This document shows positions 45,880 through 54,741 of a stretch of 64,000 nucleotides of DNA, one piece after another. How positions within the stretch are numbered: the first letter of the stretch is position 1; every line of letters begins with the position of its first letter. Under the pieces are notes generated by a model. That model saw nothing but the letters and a program-made list of their open reading frames with translations, had not been told where the DNA came from and made no database searches. The position numbers and the translations under genes are program-made. Source of the DNA: Bacteroidota bacterium (GTDB lineage Bacteria > Bacteroidota > Bacteroidia > Bacteroidales > VadinHA17); contig JADKBL010000005.1 of NCBI GenBank assembly GCA_016718875.1, positions 62,001 through 126,000 of the forward strand. Direction: 5' to 3'.

Positions 45880-47700
45880 TCACAACCCTTTAACATTGAG
45901 AGCCTGAGTAATTATAATCAGCAGATCATTCTTCTCAACCGGTTTCAGGATATGTCCGTCGAAATATGTTCCCAAGCCGACAACAGCATCTTTGTCCAGT
46001 TCAAAGGCGGAGATTGCAATTACCGGAATACCAGGATTAATACTTTTGATAAGTTTTGTTGCCTCATAACCATCCATAACGGGCATTTTCAAATCCATCA
46101 GCACAATATCAAAGGTCGGATCAAGACTGAATTTATCCACAGCATCGGCTCCATTCATTGCCCATACCAATTCGACATTCTGCTCTTTAAGAAATTCATG
46201 AATAAGAATATATGTAAACTCATCATCTTCCACCACAAGAATTTTCATCTTTTTTAAAGTATCAATGACAGTCTGGCTATATATTAAATCAACTGCTCCT
46301 TCAATAAATTCAACCGGGATAGTACATGTAAAGACCGATCCTTCACCAAGTCGGGAATATACATCAATTTTACCACCCAGGAATTCTATGTTTCCCCTGG
46401 TTATTGCAAGGCCCAGGCCAAATCCCTCATAAGATCTGGTCAATCCCGAATCAGCTTGTCTGAAACGATCAAAAATCACCTTCTGATTTGCCTCCTTAAT
46501 ACCTATGCCAGTGTCGAAAACCGAAATAACAAGGTTATTCAGGATTCTTGAAATCCGTACTGATACGGTACCTTCAGGAGTGAACTTTATTGCATTGCTG
46601 ACAAGATTTGAGAGGGCCTGCATAATTTTTCCATAATCGGACCTGATAACTATATTATCAAGATCCGTTTCAGCTCTGAATTCAAGACCTTTATCTTTGG
46701 CTGTCTTTGAAAACATATGAAGGATGCCAGCAAGAAGTTTCCTTGATTCAAACTGGGAAATCTTAAGTTCAACAACACCAGCATCTATTTTTGAGATATC
46801 AATCAGGTCATTAACCAGAGAAGCAAGCTGCATTGAGCATGAATTAATTATTGCTATATATTCATTTCTTTTTGCCTCATCAATATCCGGTTGCCGGAGG
46901 AGCTCAACAAAACCTAAAATTCCATTCATCGGTGTCCTTATCTCATGTGAAAGGTTATTGATAAATGCACTTTTTTGACGGTCGCTCTCCTCTGCTTTTC
47001 CTTTAGCAATGTTCAGCTCTTCATTTTTCTCTTTTAGCCTGATCTCATTCATCAGAAGTAATTTTTCTGCCCTCGTCCTGTCCTGCAGCTCTCTTGTGAT
47101 CCTGGCAAATGAGTAATTGTAGCTTTTTGAAAAAAGGATTACCGCAACAACTACAATTAAAAAAATAACCGTATAATCTATACTTATTAGAAAGGGAGGA
47201 TCACCAGGGGTTGTAAATCCATTTCGTGGGGGAAACAAAACCATGGTCCACACTGATAGTATACTTGCAAAGGAGATAAATACAGCAAATCGTACAGAAG
47301 TAAAAAGAGTTGCAAGAAAAATTACAACTATATATGCGACAATTGCCATATCCTTTACGCCATCTGAAAATGCTGCCAGTGAAGTAAGGGCTACCCATGC
47401 CACCCCGGTAAAAAGGTATGAAGCAATTTTTGTATGACCCTTTCTAAGAATATAAAGTATTATTCCAAAGAGAAGAGCGAGTAAAAATAATATGTAATCA
47501 AGCGGAAAAAGAACAGAGAAATAGAGAATCTTAAATCCCGCCAGTAAAGGCAGAAGGATCAAACAAACTTTCAGTATAATCTCGAGGTAAGCAGAAATTA
47601 TTTTTTCTCCCTCACTGTCTGAGAAGATATCTGACCATGCCAGACCTGATAAAAATTTCCACTTATACTGCATCCATGTATAATAATAAAAATATACCAA
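45880..47700 (-). CDS. Membrane hybrid histidine kinase with C-terminal receiver
   Basis: A 606-residue two-component hybrid kinase. Residues about 40-192 hold six hydrophobic segments with little periplasmic sequence. A coiled linker leads to the HisKA domain with phospho-acceptor His252 in SHEIRTPMNG. The ATPase domain shows the N box (Asn369 in NLVSNAIKF), DTGIG (396-400) and the G2 motif EGFGLGLA. The receiver (about 485-605) has phospho-Asp536 in DIVLMDLKMPVMDG. No HPt or output domain is seen, so a separate partner is needed. The start could also be the Met at 47673. A promoter element lies at 47753. Confidence 0.95.
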   Translation of the reverse strand: MVYFYYYTWMQYKWKFLSGLAWSDIFSDSEGEKIISAYLEIILKVCLILLPLLAGFKILYFSVLFPLDYILFLLALLFGIILYILRKGHTKIASYLFTGVAWVALTSLAAFSDGVKDMAIVAYIVVIFLATLFTSVRFAVFISFASILSVWTMVLFPPRNGFTTPGDPPFLISIDYTVIFLIVVVAVILFSKSYNYSFARITRELQDRTRAEKLLLMNEIRLKEKNEELNIAKGKAEESDRQKSAFINNLSHEIRTPMNGILGFVELLRQPDIDEAKRNEYIAIINSCSMQLASLVNDLIDISKIDAGVVELKISQFESRKLLAGILHMFSKTAKDKGLEFRAETDLDNIVIRSDYGKIMQALSNLVSNAIKFTPEGTVSVRISRILNNLVISVFDTGIGIKEANQKVIFDRFRQADSGLTRSYEGFGLGLAITRGNIEFLGGKIDVYSRLGEGSVFTCTIPVEFIEGAVDLIYSQTVIDTLKKMKILVVEDDEFTYILIHEFLKEQNVELVWAMNGADAVDKFSLDPTFDIVLMDLKMPVMDGYEATKLIKSINPGIPVIAISAFELDKDAVVGLGTYFDGHILKPVEKNDLLIIITQALNVKGL

Positions 47701-47752
47701 AGTATATCGCCGGGTACCGCATCACAAACAAACAATATGCTTTGTACGGTTG

Positions 47753-47760
47753 CAAATATA
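47753..47760 (-). promoter_or_regulatory. Putative -7 promoter element for the hybrid kinase
   Basis: The minus strand reads TATATTTG, 52 bases before the first ATG (47700) of the kinase and 79 before the second. Confidence 0.5.
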
Positions 47761-47803
47761 ATGTATTGATACTGTGAAATACTTAACAGACAATGAATTA
47801 TTT

Positions 47804-49123
47804 TCAGGGGATCTCACTTTCCGATGCATTCTGAATTCCTTCGGCAACCTCAGGAATAATACCCATTTTAATATAGATTGGTCGGACGAGTTGTTTCAGT
47901 TCAGGAAGTTTTCTAAGAAAAAGTATTGCTCCGGCCAATGATACAATACCTCCGGTAAGTATTGTAAGGGGAGTCCCGATGGTTTTTGCCAGCCAACCGG
48001 CAAGAAGGCTGCCAAAAGGAGCTGTTCCCATCACTGCCATTGTATAAAAACTCATAACACGGCCCCGTTTGTCATCATCGGTTATGGTCTGCAAAATAGT
48101 ATTGCTCGAAGCAGCCTGCAACATCAAACCCATGCCTACAAATATCATCACAAGAAACGAAAGTGAAAATATCCGTGAAAACGAGAGAACAATCAGCCCG
48201 GTACCGAAAAGGATAACAGCTGCCGGAATTATGCGGCCAAGTTTAAGAACTGTCTCCCTTGAAGCAAGAAACAATGCACCCATTAAGGCCCCAAAACCTG
48301 CCGCACCCATCAGGAAACCATAAGTATGGGAGTCACCTCCGAGTATCTCCTTGGCAAATACAGGCATCAGTGTTGAATAGAACATCACCATAACATTTAC
48401 CAGACCAAGAAGCAGGATAATATGCCTTATAGGAAGGAAGCCAAAAACATAAGAAAAGCCATCTTTCAGTTCTTCCCTGATATCTGATTTTTTTATTACC
48501 AGTTCCTTCTTCTCCAGTTTCATAAACAAAAGAGAAATGATAACACACATAAAACTGAACCCGTTGATAAGGAAACACATTCCTTCTCCTGCGGCAGCAA
48601 GCAATACTCCTGCAATTGATGGACCAATAAGCCGGGCTCCGTTAAACATCAATGAATTTAATGCTATGGCATTGCCAAGATCTTCTTTCTTTTCAACCAT
48701 ATCAATAACAAATGAATGGCGGGCCGGAATCTCAAAACTGTTTATACTTCCAATTACAAAACTTAGAAGTATTACCTGCCAGATTACTATGTTGCCCGAC
48801 AGTACAAGCCATGCCAGTAAAAACGCATGAACCATCGAAAGAACCTGTGTCCATATAAGTACATTATACCTGTTCCAGCGATCGGTAAGTACTCCGGCGA
48901 ACGGCGATAAAAAAAGTGCAGGAATCTGCCCCGCAAAACCTGATATTCCAAGCAGAATTGTCGAACCGGTCATTTTATAAACCAGCCATGGAACAGCGAT
49001 CCTCTGCATCCATGTACCAATAAGTGAAATACTCTGACCATAAAAGAACAGCCTGTAATTCCGGTACTTAAGGGAGCGGAAAATTATCTGAAATCTGTCT
49101 GAAATTGAAAAGTGTCCTGACAC
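47804..49123 (-). CDS. MFS exporter (MFS_3/EntS-like)
   Basis: A 439-residue, twelve-helix facilitator of the MFS_3 group, which includes enterobactin and drug exporters. Typical motifs are NYRLFFYGQSISLIGTWMQ at the start, PWLVYKMTGS, LSPFAGVLTDRWNR (loop 2-3) and SVIGSINSFE-like sequence in helix 4 (here VIGSINSFEIPARHSFV). It would export a small molecule by proton antiport. A TACATTTG element lies 24 bases before the ATG. It stands alone; the cargo is unknown. Confidence 0.9.
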   Translation of the reverse strand: MSGHFSISDRFQIIFRSLKYRNYRLFFYGQSISLIGTWMQRIAVPWLVYKMTGSTILLGISGFAGQIPALFLSPFAGVLTDRWNRYNVLIWTQVLSMVHAFLLAWLVLSGNIVIWQVILLSFVIGSINSFEIPARHSFVIDMVEKKEDLGNAIALNSLMFNGARLIGPSIAGVLLAAAGEGMCFLINGFSFMCVIISLLFMKLEKKELVIKKSDIREELKDGFSYVFGFLPIRHIILLLGLVNVMVMFYSTLMPVFAKEILGGDSHTYGFLMGAAGFGALMGALFLASRETVLKLGRIIPAAVILFGTGLIVLSFSRIFSLSFLVMIFVGMGLMLQAASSNTILQTITDDDKRGRVMSFYTMAVMGTAPFGSLLAGWLAKTIGTPLTILTGGIVSLAGAILFLRKLPELKQLVRPIYIKMGIIPEVAEGIQNASESEIP

Positions 49124-49147
49124 TTTATAGAAAGTTTTTTAAAGAAT

Positions 49148-49155
49148 CAAATGTA
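49148..49155 (-). promoter_or_regulatory. Putative -7 promoter element for the MFS exporter
   Basis: The minus strand reads TACATTTG, an exact match, 24 bases before the ATG at 49123. Confidence 0.55.
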
Positions 49156-49215
49156 GTGTGTTTTAGATATTTTCCTACCGGTGCTATCCATGGGACAGGA
49201 ATAAGGAAGAGGACA

Positions 49216-49605
49216 TCAATTGTTGATGAATTTCAGGAGATAAGGAGCAAAGACCAACAGGCCTGTAATGATTGCAGCCACAGCAGAAATGAGAACAGCC
49301 GCAGCAGCAATATCTTTTGCCTTCCGTATTCTATCGTCAATCCCGGGGTTAACTGCATCAGAAAGTCTTTCAATTGACGAATTGAAGCTTTCGCTGATAA
49401 GCACCAAAGCAGATACAAAAATAATTGCAAGCCAGTCAGATGTTGTGATTCCGACCAATATACCAGCTGTAATGATCAGTAAAAGTGCAAGCAGGTGGAT
49501 TCTGAAATTATGTTCATCAGCTATTAGTCTCTTAATTCCGTTAAAGGCATACCAGAACGAACGGAGGCGGTCAGCCAGACTGAATTTTCTGTTTCTGTCT
49601 TTCAT
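49216..49605 (-). CDS. Diacylglycerol kinase family (undecaprenol kinase-like) membrane protein
   Basis: A 129-residue protein with three membrane helices, the usual size for DgkA. Conserved features are SFWYAFNGIKRLIADEHNFRIH at the start, SESFNSSIERLSDAVNP, which is the variant of the EALNTAIE motif, and DRIRKAKDIAAAAVLIS with the catalytic-zone Asp/Lys. It phosphorylates diacylglycerol or undecaprenol at the inner membrane, recycling lipid carriers. It lies 17 bases downstream of the tyrosine phosphatase gene, on the same strand, so it is likely the third gene of that operon. Confidence 0.9.
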   Translation of the reverse strand: MKDRNRKFSLADRLRSFWYAFNGIKRLIADEHNFRIHLLALLLIITAGILVGITTSDWLAIIFVSALVLISESFNSSIERLSDAVNPGIDDRIRKAKDIAAAAVLISAVAAIITGLLVFAPYLLKFINN

Positions 49606-49622
49606 TGGTGAAAAGTTTCAGA

Positions 49623-50372
49623 TCAATAAATGCAAAATTGCTCTCTGAACGCCTTCAGCTTTGAAATGTCAAAGCCTGATGATGTAAGATAGCCTTCAAT
49701 GCCTCCATAATGATTCTCCACTCTCTCAATAACTGAATTTATATTACGCTGTTTTACTGTAATCACGTTAAGCATTCTTTTGGATGGAAAATATCCGAGA
49801 GTGAGTATCTTCCTGATGAGAAGCATCTTTTTAAAATATGGAATAAGCTCATCATTGGACTTCAGAAAATCTTCTATTATCAACTTAGGATCTGCTCCCA
49901 GTGCAAGCAGGATCAATGCAACAATAATTCCGGTCCTGTCTTTACCTGCCTGACAGTGAATAAGTACCGGAGCTCCGTCGCCTGAAACAAGCAATTCCAT
50001 TATCTTCCTGAAAACAGGAGCAGCAGCATCAAGTATGTCAAGGTAAAGCTGGTTCGAGATATCTGCAAGAATTGCTTCCGAATCTTTTTTATACAGGTGG
50101 GGTTTAAGCCTGTCCCTGGTGGTCTGCTGAAAATCAAGCGGAAGTACAACAGATACTGCACCATCGGCTTTCCTTTTTGATTTTTTTGCCTCCTTCGGAG
50201 CCCTCAGATCAATTATAGTTCTGATACCCAATTCCCTGAGCCTTGAAATATCTTCCTTTTTAATATTGTCAACTGTTGCTGACCTGTATATCAGACCTTC
50301 CCTGATAATTCCATTCCCTACTGAAGGAATTCCTCCAACATCCCTGAAATTCATTACAGATTTAAGCTTCAT
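49623..50372 (-). CDS. Tyrosine-protein phosphatase (DSP/Y_phosphatase3 type)
   Basis: A 249-residue phosphatase when started at the ATG at 50372; the open frame reaches 50501, but that part overlaps the upstream gene and lacks family character. The N-terminus has VMNFRDVGGIPS and LIYRSATV, typical of the family. The active-site loop is HCQAGKDRTG, with Cys140 as nucleophile and Arg146 in the CX5R motif; DLRAPKEA is the general-acid area. It removes phosphate from tyrosine or from phosphoinositides. The start is one base beyond the isomerase-like gene's TGA, so the two are coupled. Confidence 0.9.
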   Translation of the reverse strand: MKLKSVMNFRDVGGIPSVGNGIIREGLIYRSATVDNIKKEDISRLRELGIRTIIDLRAPKEAKKSKRKADGAVSVVLPLDFQQTTRDRLKPHLYKKDSEAILADISNQLYLDILDAAAPVFRKIMELLVSGDGAPVLIHCQAGKDRTGIIVALILLALGADPKLIIEDFLKSNDELIPYFKKMLLIRKILTLGYFPSKRMLNVITVKQRNINSVIERVENHYGGIEGYLTSSGFDISKLKAFREQFCIY

Positions 50373-50373
50373 C

Positions 50374-51798
50374 TCAGCATATCCTCCTGAATTCAATACC
50401 CAGTAATAATGCCAGTTTTTCAATAGATGAGGCTTTTTTGCCAACACCAATAGCACAGTGATGCGAAGGACCCGCTTTGGACCAGTTGTCAATAAAATCA
50501 CGTGCAGATATACTGAACTTATAACGGCTGTTGGTATTCCCTATCTGTAAGGTAGGACCTTCAACAGATTCTCCCTGTGCTGCCAGAAGTGTGACCTTGC
50601 CGTCACCGCTCTCACAAACTGAAAGTATTGTTACAGGTCCGTTGGCAACTTTCATTTGAATAGATAAGCCCTTTCCCGGTTTGCCATGAAAGACAGGCAG
50701 AGGAACAAGTCCCACTTTTCCGTCGGCGATCCTGAAATGGGCAGGGCCATCATGACCCATAAGTACTATATCATCATTAAAATCAAGACCGTAAAATTCA
50801 GAAAATGAACCACCTGTACCCATTGAATCCATAATCTTCATAGCGAGTACATTTTTGATCTCACACTCACCTGCAACAGGAATACTTCTGCCCGTAAGTA
50901 GTGTCATGCCAGGGATAAGTGTTGTAACTATTTTCTCATAACCCTGATCCCCCTCTCCTTCATAATAATAAGCCAGGGCTCCAAGCCTGTACTTTTCAGC
51001 CAGTCTGTCCAACGCAACAGAAGTTAGAGCAGCTTCCCTCATATCGTCTTCCGAACACTCATCTGAAACTTCAAACCAGTTGATAAACTGCTTTAGTTTT
51101 GATTCAATATCATCTGATGAAACCTTATCTCTCAGATTTTTCAGTACACCAAATTCAATCAGTTCAAAATGGGATCCGAATGCTGCTGCAAGTTTTGTCA
51201 AGTCGCTGTAAACATCGAGCATTCCGTTATAATAATGCCCCATTACTCCTACCCTGCAGTTCCTCATACTGTTTTTAACAGCGCAGGCATCTGTCCAGTC
51301 ATTTATTTCGTTCCAGACATAATCCTCTTCAAGATAACCGGTGATAAGATGATAATTTATCCCGGCCCTTTTGAAAACACTTGCAAGTTCAGGAGTAACA
51401 CAACTCTGACAATATGACAACCATTCACCGGTCATCTTACCACGATCGCCCATGGAATTAAATTTCTCATAATCTATTGCCTTTTCAGGCTGCAGATTAA
51501 GAACAATTACAGGACACGCAATCCTCTGGATCAGCGGGAGAACTGTATGGGAAAGGGCATAAGTAGATATATTGAGGAAAACAAGATCTACGCTGTTCTT
51601 ATTGAATAATCCTGCAGATGAAATTGCCTTGTCGACCGTATCAACCATGCCTGCATCAATTACTTCGACACCAGATTGTTCGAGCCTGTTTTTTATTCTT
51701 TCCTGGCATGAATTCAGCTTATTGAGCAGGCCATCAAACTGCCCCCAGTAGGTGTCAAGTCCGATACCGAATAATCCTGCTTTAATTCTTTTTCCCAT
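50374..51798 (-). CDS. L-fucose/L-arabinose isomerase-family protein
   Basis: A 474-residue protein with the ketol-isomerase fold of fucose/arabinose isomerases. The N-terminal Rossmann-like domain begins AGLFGIGLDTYWGQFDGL, followed by VIVLNLQPEKAIDYEKF and CRVGVMGHYYNGMLDVYSDL. The C-terminal part has GEGDQGYEK, AGECEIKNVLAMKIMD with a catalytic-type Glu, and GHDGPAHF, with the His/Asp metal site. It interconverts an aldose and a ketose; the sugar is uncertain. Its gene is followed closely by a tyrosine phosphatase and a lipid kinase. Confidence 0.83.
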   Translation of the reverse strand: MGKRIKAGLFGIGLDTYWGQFDGLLNKLNSCQERIKNRLEQSGVEVIDAGMVDTVDKAISSAGLFNKNSVDLVFLNISTYALSHTVLPLIQRIACPVIVLNLQPEKAIDYEKFNSMGDRGKMTGEWLSYCQSCVTPELASVFKRAGINYHLITGYLEEDYVWNEINDWTDACAVKNSMRNCRVGVMGHYYNGMLDVYSDLTKLAAAFGSHFELIEFGVLKNLRDKVSSDDIESKLKQFINWFEVSDECSEDDMREAALTSVALDRLAEKYRLGALAYYYEGEGDQGYEKIVTTLIPGMTLLTGRSIPVAGECEIKNVLAMKIMDSMGTGGSFSEFYGLDFNDDIVLMGHDGPAHFRIADGKVGLVPLPVFHGKPGKGLSIQMKVANGPVTILSVCESGDGKVTLLAAQGESVEGPTLQIGNTNSRYKFSISARDFIDNWSKAGPSHHCAIGVGKKASSIEKLALLLGIEFRRIC

Positions 51799-51800
51799 AG

Positions 51801-52700
51801 CTACTTCTTTACTTCCCAGCCAAAATCAATATACTTCCAGCTTATTTCATTATTTGCAGCTGTAATAAGCACGTATCCTTCTTCAAGGCCTTTGGTCGGA
51901 CCGTTCCACCATCCTGATGAAACAGCACCTCCGGTAATGAAGTGGATTCCGTCAATGTAAATATCTTCAAGAGAATGAAGATGTCCCTGCAATACGAGTT
52001 TCAGGTTATAGCCGTTGAAAAGATCAAGGACCTCTTTTCCATTGTAAATTACGGATGAAGAGTCGCTGGCAACTGTAGTTCCGACATACTTCTGAGTATT
52101 TGCCGTTATAAAAGGGATATGAGTACTGATAACTATTGGCACTTTTTTATCGGTAGAACCAAGTTCCTTTTTGATCCACTCAATCTGTGCATCATCGATT
52201 TTTCCAATGTACCTGTCTTTTCCTGTGTCCTCGATTGAATTAAGAATCATGAATTTCCAGCCTTTATGCATGAAAGATTTATAGGAATCCCCTATCCTTT
52301 TTTCGAACATCTTCTCCCCATATTCAGGATTGAGTGGATCGGCTCCGCTCTTTGAGAATATACCATAAATTTCATGGTTACCCATTGTATTGAAAACAGG
52401 CATTTTGAAACCCTTAACAGTTTCATTATAAAGATTATAAAGCGAATCGGCCATTGAATACCTCTGCCCCAGGGCATCCATAATCAGGTCGCCTCCCATT
52501 ATTACGAAATCGGGCTTAAGTTCATTTACTGTCTTTATAGCCTGGTTAAAACCCGGTACCGCGTTTCTTTCATAAGTAAGATGAACATCGGTCATAAAAG
52601 CAAAAGTGAATGATTCACCTGCGGGTTTAGTGCTGCATGAGGTAATCAGAACCAATGCCAGCAACAGGAAGATATTTGTCAGAAGTTTAATTTTTTTCAT
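51801..52700 (-). CDS. Calcineurin-like metallophosphoesterase lipoprotein
   Basis: A protein of 299 residues from the ATG at 52700, chosen because the following MKKIKLLTNIFLLLALVLIT and Cys of the lipobox ITSC form a good lipoprotein signal; the open frame reaches 52805 but that part is not coding-like. Metal motifs: FMTDVHL (DxH), GGDLIMD (GD), MGNHEIYG (GNH), STHIPF and LQGHLHS (GHxH). It hydrolyses phosphate esters outside the inner membrane. It lies one base beyond the isomerase-like gene's start, upstream on the same strand. Confidence 0.9.
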   Translation of the reverse strand: MKKIKLLTNIFLLLALVLITSCSTKPAGESFTFAFMTDVHLTYERNAVPGFNQAIKTVNELKPDFVIMGGDLIMDALGQRYSMADSLYNLYNETVKGFKMPVFNTMGNHEIYGIFSKSGADPLNPEYGEKMFEKRIGDSYKSFMHKGWKFMILNSIEDTGKDRYIGKIDDAQIEWIKKELGSTDKKVPIVISTHIPFITANTQKYVGTTVASDSSSVIYNGKEVLDLFNGYNLKLVLQGHLHSLEDIYIDGIHFITGGAVSSGWWNGPTKGLEEGYVLITAANNEISWKYIDFGWEVKK

Positions 52701-52814
52701 ATCGATGTGTTTGTATGTTACTGATCCAAAAATAATAAGAATCCTTTCCATTATGGTTACAAATTCATTAAAATCAAAATATTTGTTACTTTCGTGGAAA
52801 GGCATTCATATACA

Positions 52815-53192
52815 ATGATCAGGACACTTTTATTAGTGGGCACCGGAGGTTTCCTTGGAAGTATTTCAAGATTTCTTGTTTCCAGATTCATGCAGAGCAG
52901 TTTTACATCTGCATTCCCTTACGGTACCTTTGCAGTAAACATTGCAGGCTGTTTCCTGATTGGTCTGATTTTTGGGATTTCTGAGAAGAGCTCTCTTCTT
53001 ACTTCAGGATGGAAACTGTTTCTTGCTGTTGGTTTTTGCGGCGGATTTACGACATTCTCAACTTTTGCCAATGAAAACCTTGCACTTCTGAGGGATGGTG
53101 AATTCTTCTATTTCTTTATTTATACCGGATTAAGTGTTGTTTTAGGAATCGCTGCAACCTTTTTCGGAGTTATGTTAACAAGATTATTCTGA
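52815..53192 (+). CDS. crcB: Fluoride ion channel CrcB/Fluc
   Basis: A four-helix fluoride exporter of 125 residues; the ATG at 52815 is preferred over the upstream frame start at 52794. Conserved motifs: GGFLGSISRF (11-20), FAVNIAGCFLIG (39-50) and GFCGGFTTFSTFANE (73-87), with the Na-binding GGxTTFS turn and pore Phe. It forms a dual-topology dimer in the inner membrane and removes fluoride. The DUF190 gene follows after 4 bases. No fluoride riboswitch is visible upstream. Confidence 0.94.
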   Translation: MIRTLLLVGTGGFLGSISRFLVSRFMQSSFTSAFPYGTFAVNIAGCFLIGLIFGISEKSSLLTSGWKLFLAVGFCGGFTTFSTFANENLALLRDGEFFYFFIYTGLSVVLGIAATFFGVMLTRLF

Positions 53193-53196
53193 TAAT

Positions 53197-53553
53197 ATGA
53201 AACCCGGAGACAAGGCAAAAAGGTTAAGGATTTATATCAGTTCAACTGATAAATTTGAACACAAGCCCCTTTATGAGGCGATTGTATATTCAGCCAGAGA
53301 GCAGGGTATATCAGGTGCAACAGTTCTGAAAGGAATAATGGGTTTTGGGTCAAGCAGTGGTGTGGTCTATACAAACAAACTCTGGGAAATCTCGGAAAAA
53401 GAACCCCTTGTAGTTGAGATAATTGATGAATCAGATAAGATTGATTCATTTTTGAAGAACAATAAAAACTTCTTTGAAAGCATCGGAAAGGGGCATATTA
53501 TAACAATGGATGATACAACGATTATTATGCACAGGACCGGGAGGAAGAGGTGA
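53197..53553 (+). CDS. DUF190 (PII-like) protein
   Basis: A 118-residue soluble protein of the DUF190 family: AKRLRIYISSTDKFEHKPLYEAI, GISGATVLKGIMGFG, and the closing IITMDDTTI. The fold is a ferredoxin-like trimer related to PII regulators. It is commonly found beside crcB, and the gap here is 4 bases, suggesting co-regulation of fluoride export. A biochemical role for DUF190 is not firmly known. Confidence 0.88.
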   Translation: MKPGDKAKRLRIYISSTDKFEHKPLYEAIVYSAREQGISGATVLKGIMGFGSSSGVVYTNKLWEISEKEPLVVEIIDESDKIDSFLKNNKNFFESIGKGHIITMDDTTIIMHRTGRKR

Positions 53554-53554
53554 G

Positions 53555-53622
53555 GGGAGAAAAGGTGATGGGGAGATGGGGAGAGAGGGAGAAAGGGAGA
53601 TGGGTGATGGGGAGAAGGGTTA
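53555..53622. repeat. Purine-rich low-complexity stretch
   Basis: The 87-base gap between the DUF190 and UroD-family genes is almost only G and A (gGGGAGATGG- and GGGAGAAAGGG-like units). It has no coding potential. Its purpose is unknown. Confidence 0.5.
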
Positions 53623-53640
53623 ACAGCAAATTGATTAATT

Positions 53641-54741
53641 ATGAATTCAAAGGAGAGAGTATTCAGGGCATTGAGAAGGAAAGAGGGTAATCCCGACAGG
53701 GTTCCGATCCAGTTTGATCTCTGCAGGCAGCATACTGAAACATTCGGAAAGAAACTGGGAATTGAACCTGATTATGCTCTTTCCTATTATGAGGACCTCA
53801 CTTACAGAATATCTGCAAATGAGATCAGAACCAGGATGGGCAGCGATGTTGTGGTTGTTGGAGGAACTGTTCCGACCGGATACAGGCCAGTGCCTGTAGC
53901 AGGAAATGTGACCATGAATGAGTTCGGTATGCACATGAAACCAACAGCTCTCTACGTTGAGGTAGTTAAATGTCCGCTTGAAGATATTTCAACTACCTGT
54001 GAGGTAGAGCAGTACAGATTCCCTGATGCGTATGCATCCGGAAGATTCGATAAGGCAAAAAGGGATATTGCAAGGTTTGGCAAAGATTATTTTACAATAG
54101 GTGATGTTGAAATCTCTCTTTTCGAAATGGCATGGCATCTGACTGGTCTTGAAAAGTACCTGATTGGCATGATGCAGGAATCAACCTGGGTGGAAGCATT
54201 AAATGACCGTGTAGAACAGTGGAGTACAGGTCTTGCCGTTCAGCTTGTAAAAGCTGGGGTGGATGCAATCTGGTTGGGTGAAGATCTGGGCAGTCAGACC
54301 TCAACACTTATTTCACCCGATGAATGGAGAATCAGATTTAAACCACGTCACAAAAGAATGATTGAGGAAATCAAAAAGGAGAATCCTGACATCATAATAA
54401 TTATGCATTCTGACGGAGCTGTAGCTCCTCTTATCGATGATTTTATAGAACTTGGAATAGAAGTCTATAATCCTGTTCAGCCAAATGTTGATGGATCGGA
54501 TCCGCAGGAACTTAAAGACAAATACGGAGCCAGAATTTGTTTCTTTGGAGGGATCGATCAGCAGTTACTGCTTCCATCAGGAGATATACCAGCTATCCGT
54601 AGTGAAATTGAAAAGAGAATAAAAATACTGGGAAAGAATAAAGGTTATCTTCTTGCCCCGGCACACATAATTCAGACAGATGTTTCTGCTGATACTATTG
54701 AAGAGATGATAAAAGCAGCAAAGGAATTGGGGAACTACTGA
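53641..54741 (+). CDS. Uroporphyrinogen decarboxylase (UroD/MtaA)-family protein
   Basis: A 366-residue protein of the UroD superfamily: SKERVFRALRRKEGNPDRVP at the start, ISLFEMAWHLTGLEKYL, VKAGVDAIWLGEDLGSQ, MHSDGAVAPLIDDFIELG and FFGGIDQQ. Many members are corrinoid-linked methyltransferases, and the His-x-Asp/zinc-type segments (MHSDGA, LAPAHII) fit this branch better than heme biosynthesis. No corrinoid-binding protein is adjacent. It overlaps the end of the convergent acr3 gene by seven bases. Confidence 0.85.
   Translation: MNSKERVFRALRRKEGNPDRVPIQFDLCRQHTETFGKKLGIEPDYALSYYEDLTYRISANEIRTRMGSDVVVVGGTVPTGYRPVPVAGNVTMNEFGMHMKPTALYVEVVKCPLEDISTTCEVEQYRFPDAYASGRFDKAKRDIARFGKDYFTIGDVEISLFEMAWHLTGLEKYLIGMMQESTWVEALNDRVEQWSTGLAVQLVKAGVDAIWLGEDLGSQTSTLISPDEWRIRFKPRHKRMIEEIKKENPDIIIIMHSDGAVAPLIDDFIELGIEVYNPVQPNVDGSDPQELKDKYGARICFFGGIDQQLLLPSGDIPAIRSEIEKRIKILGKNKGYLLAPAHIIQTDVSADTIEEMIKAAKELGNY

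Noticed and set aside
52700..52814. Fluoride riboswitch before crcB
   Set aside because: The gap does not show the characteristic conserved segments of the fluoride motif; a covariance-model search would be needed for a final decision.
53555..53622. Purine-rich stretch as a gene start or regulatory RNA
   Set aside because: It is low-complexity G/A sequence without a defined stem or reading frame; no more can be said than that it is a repeat-like spacer.
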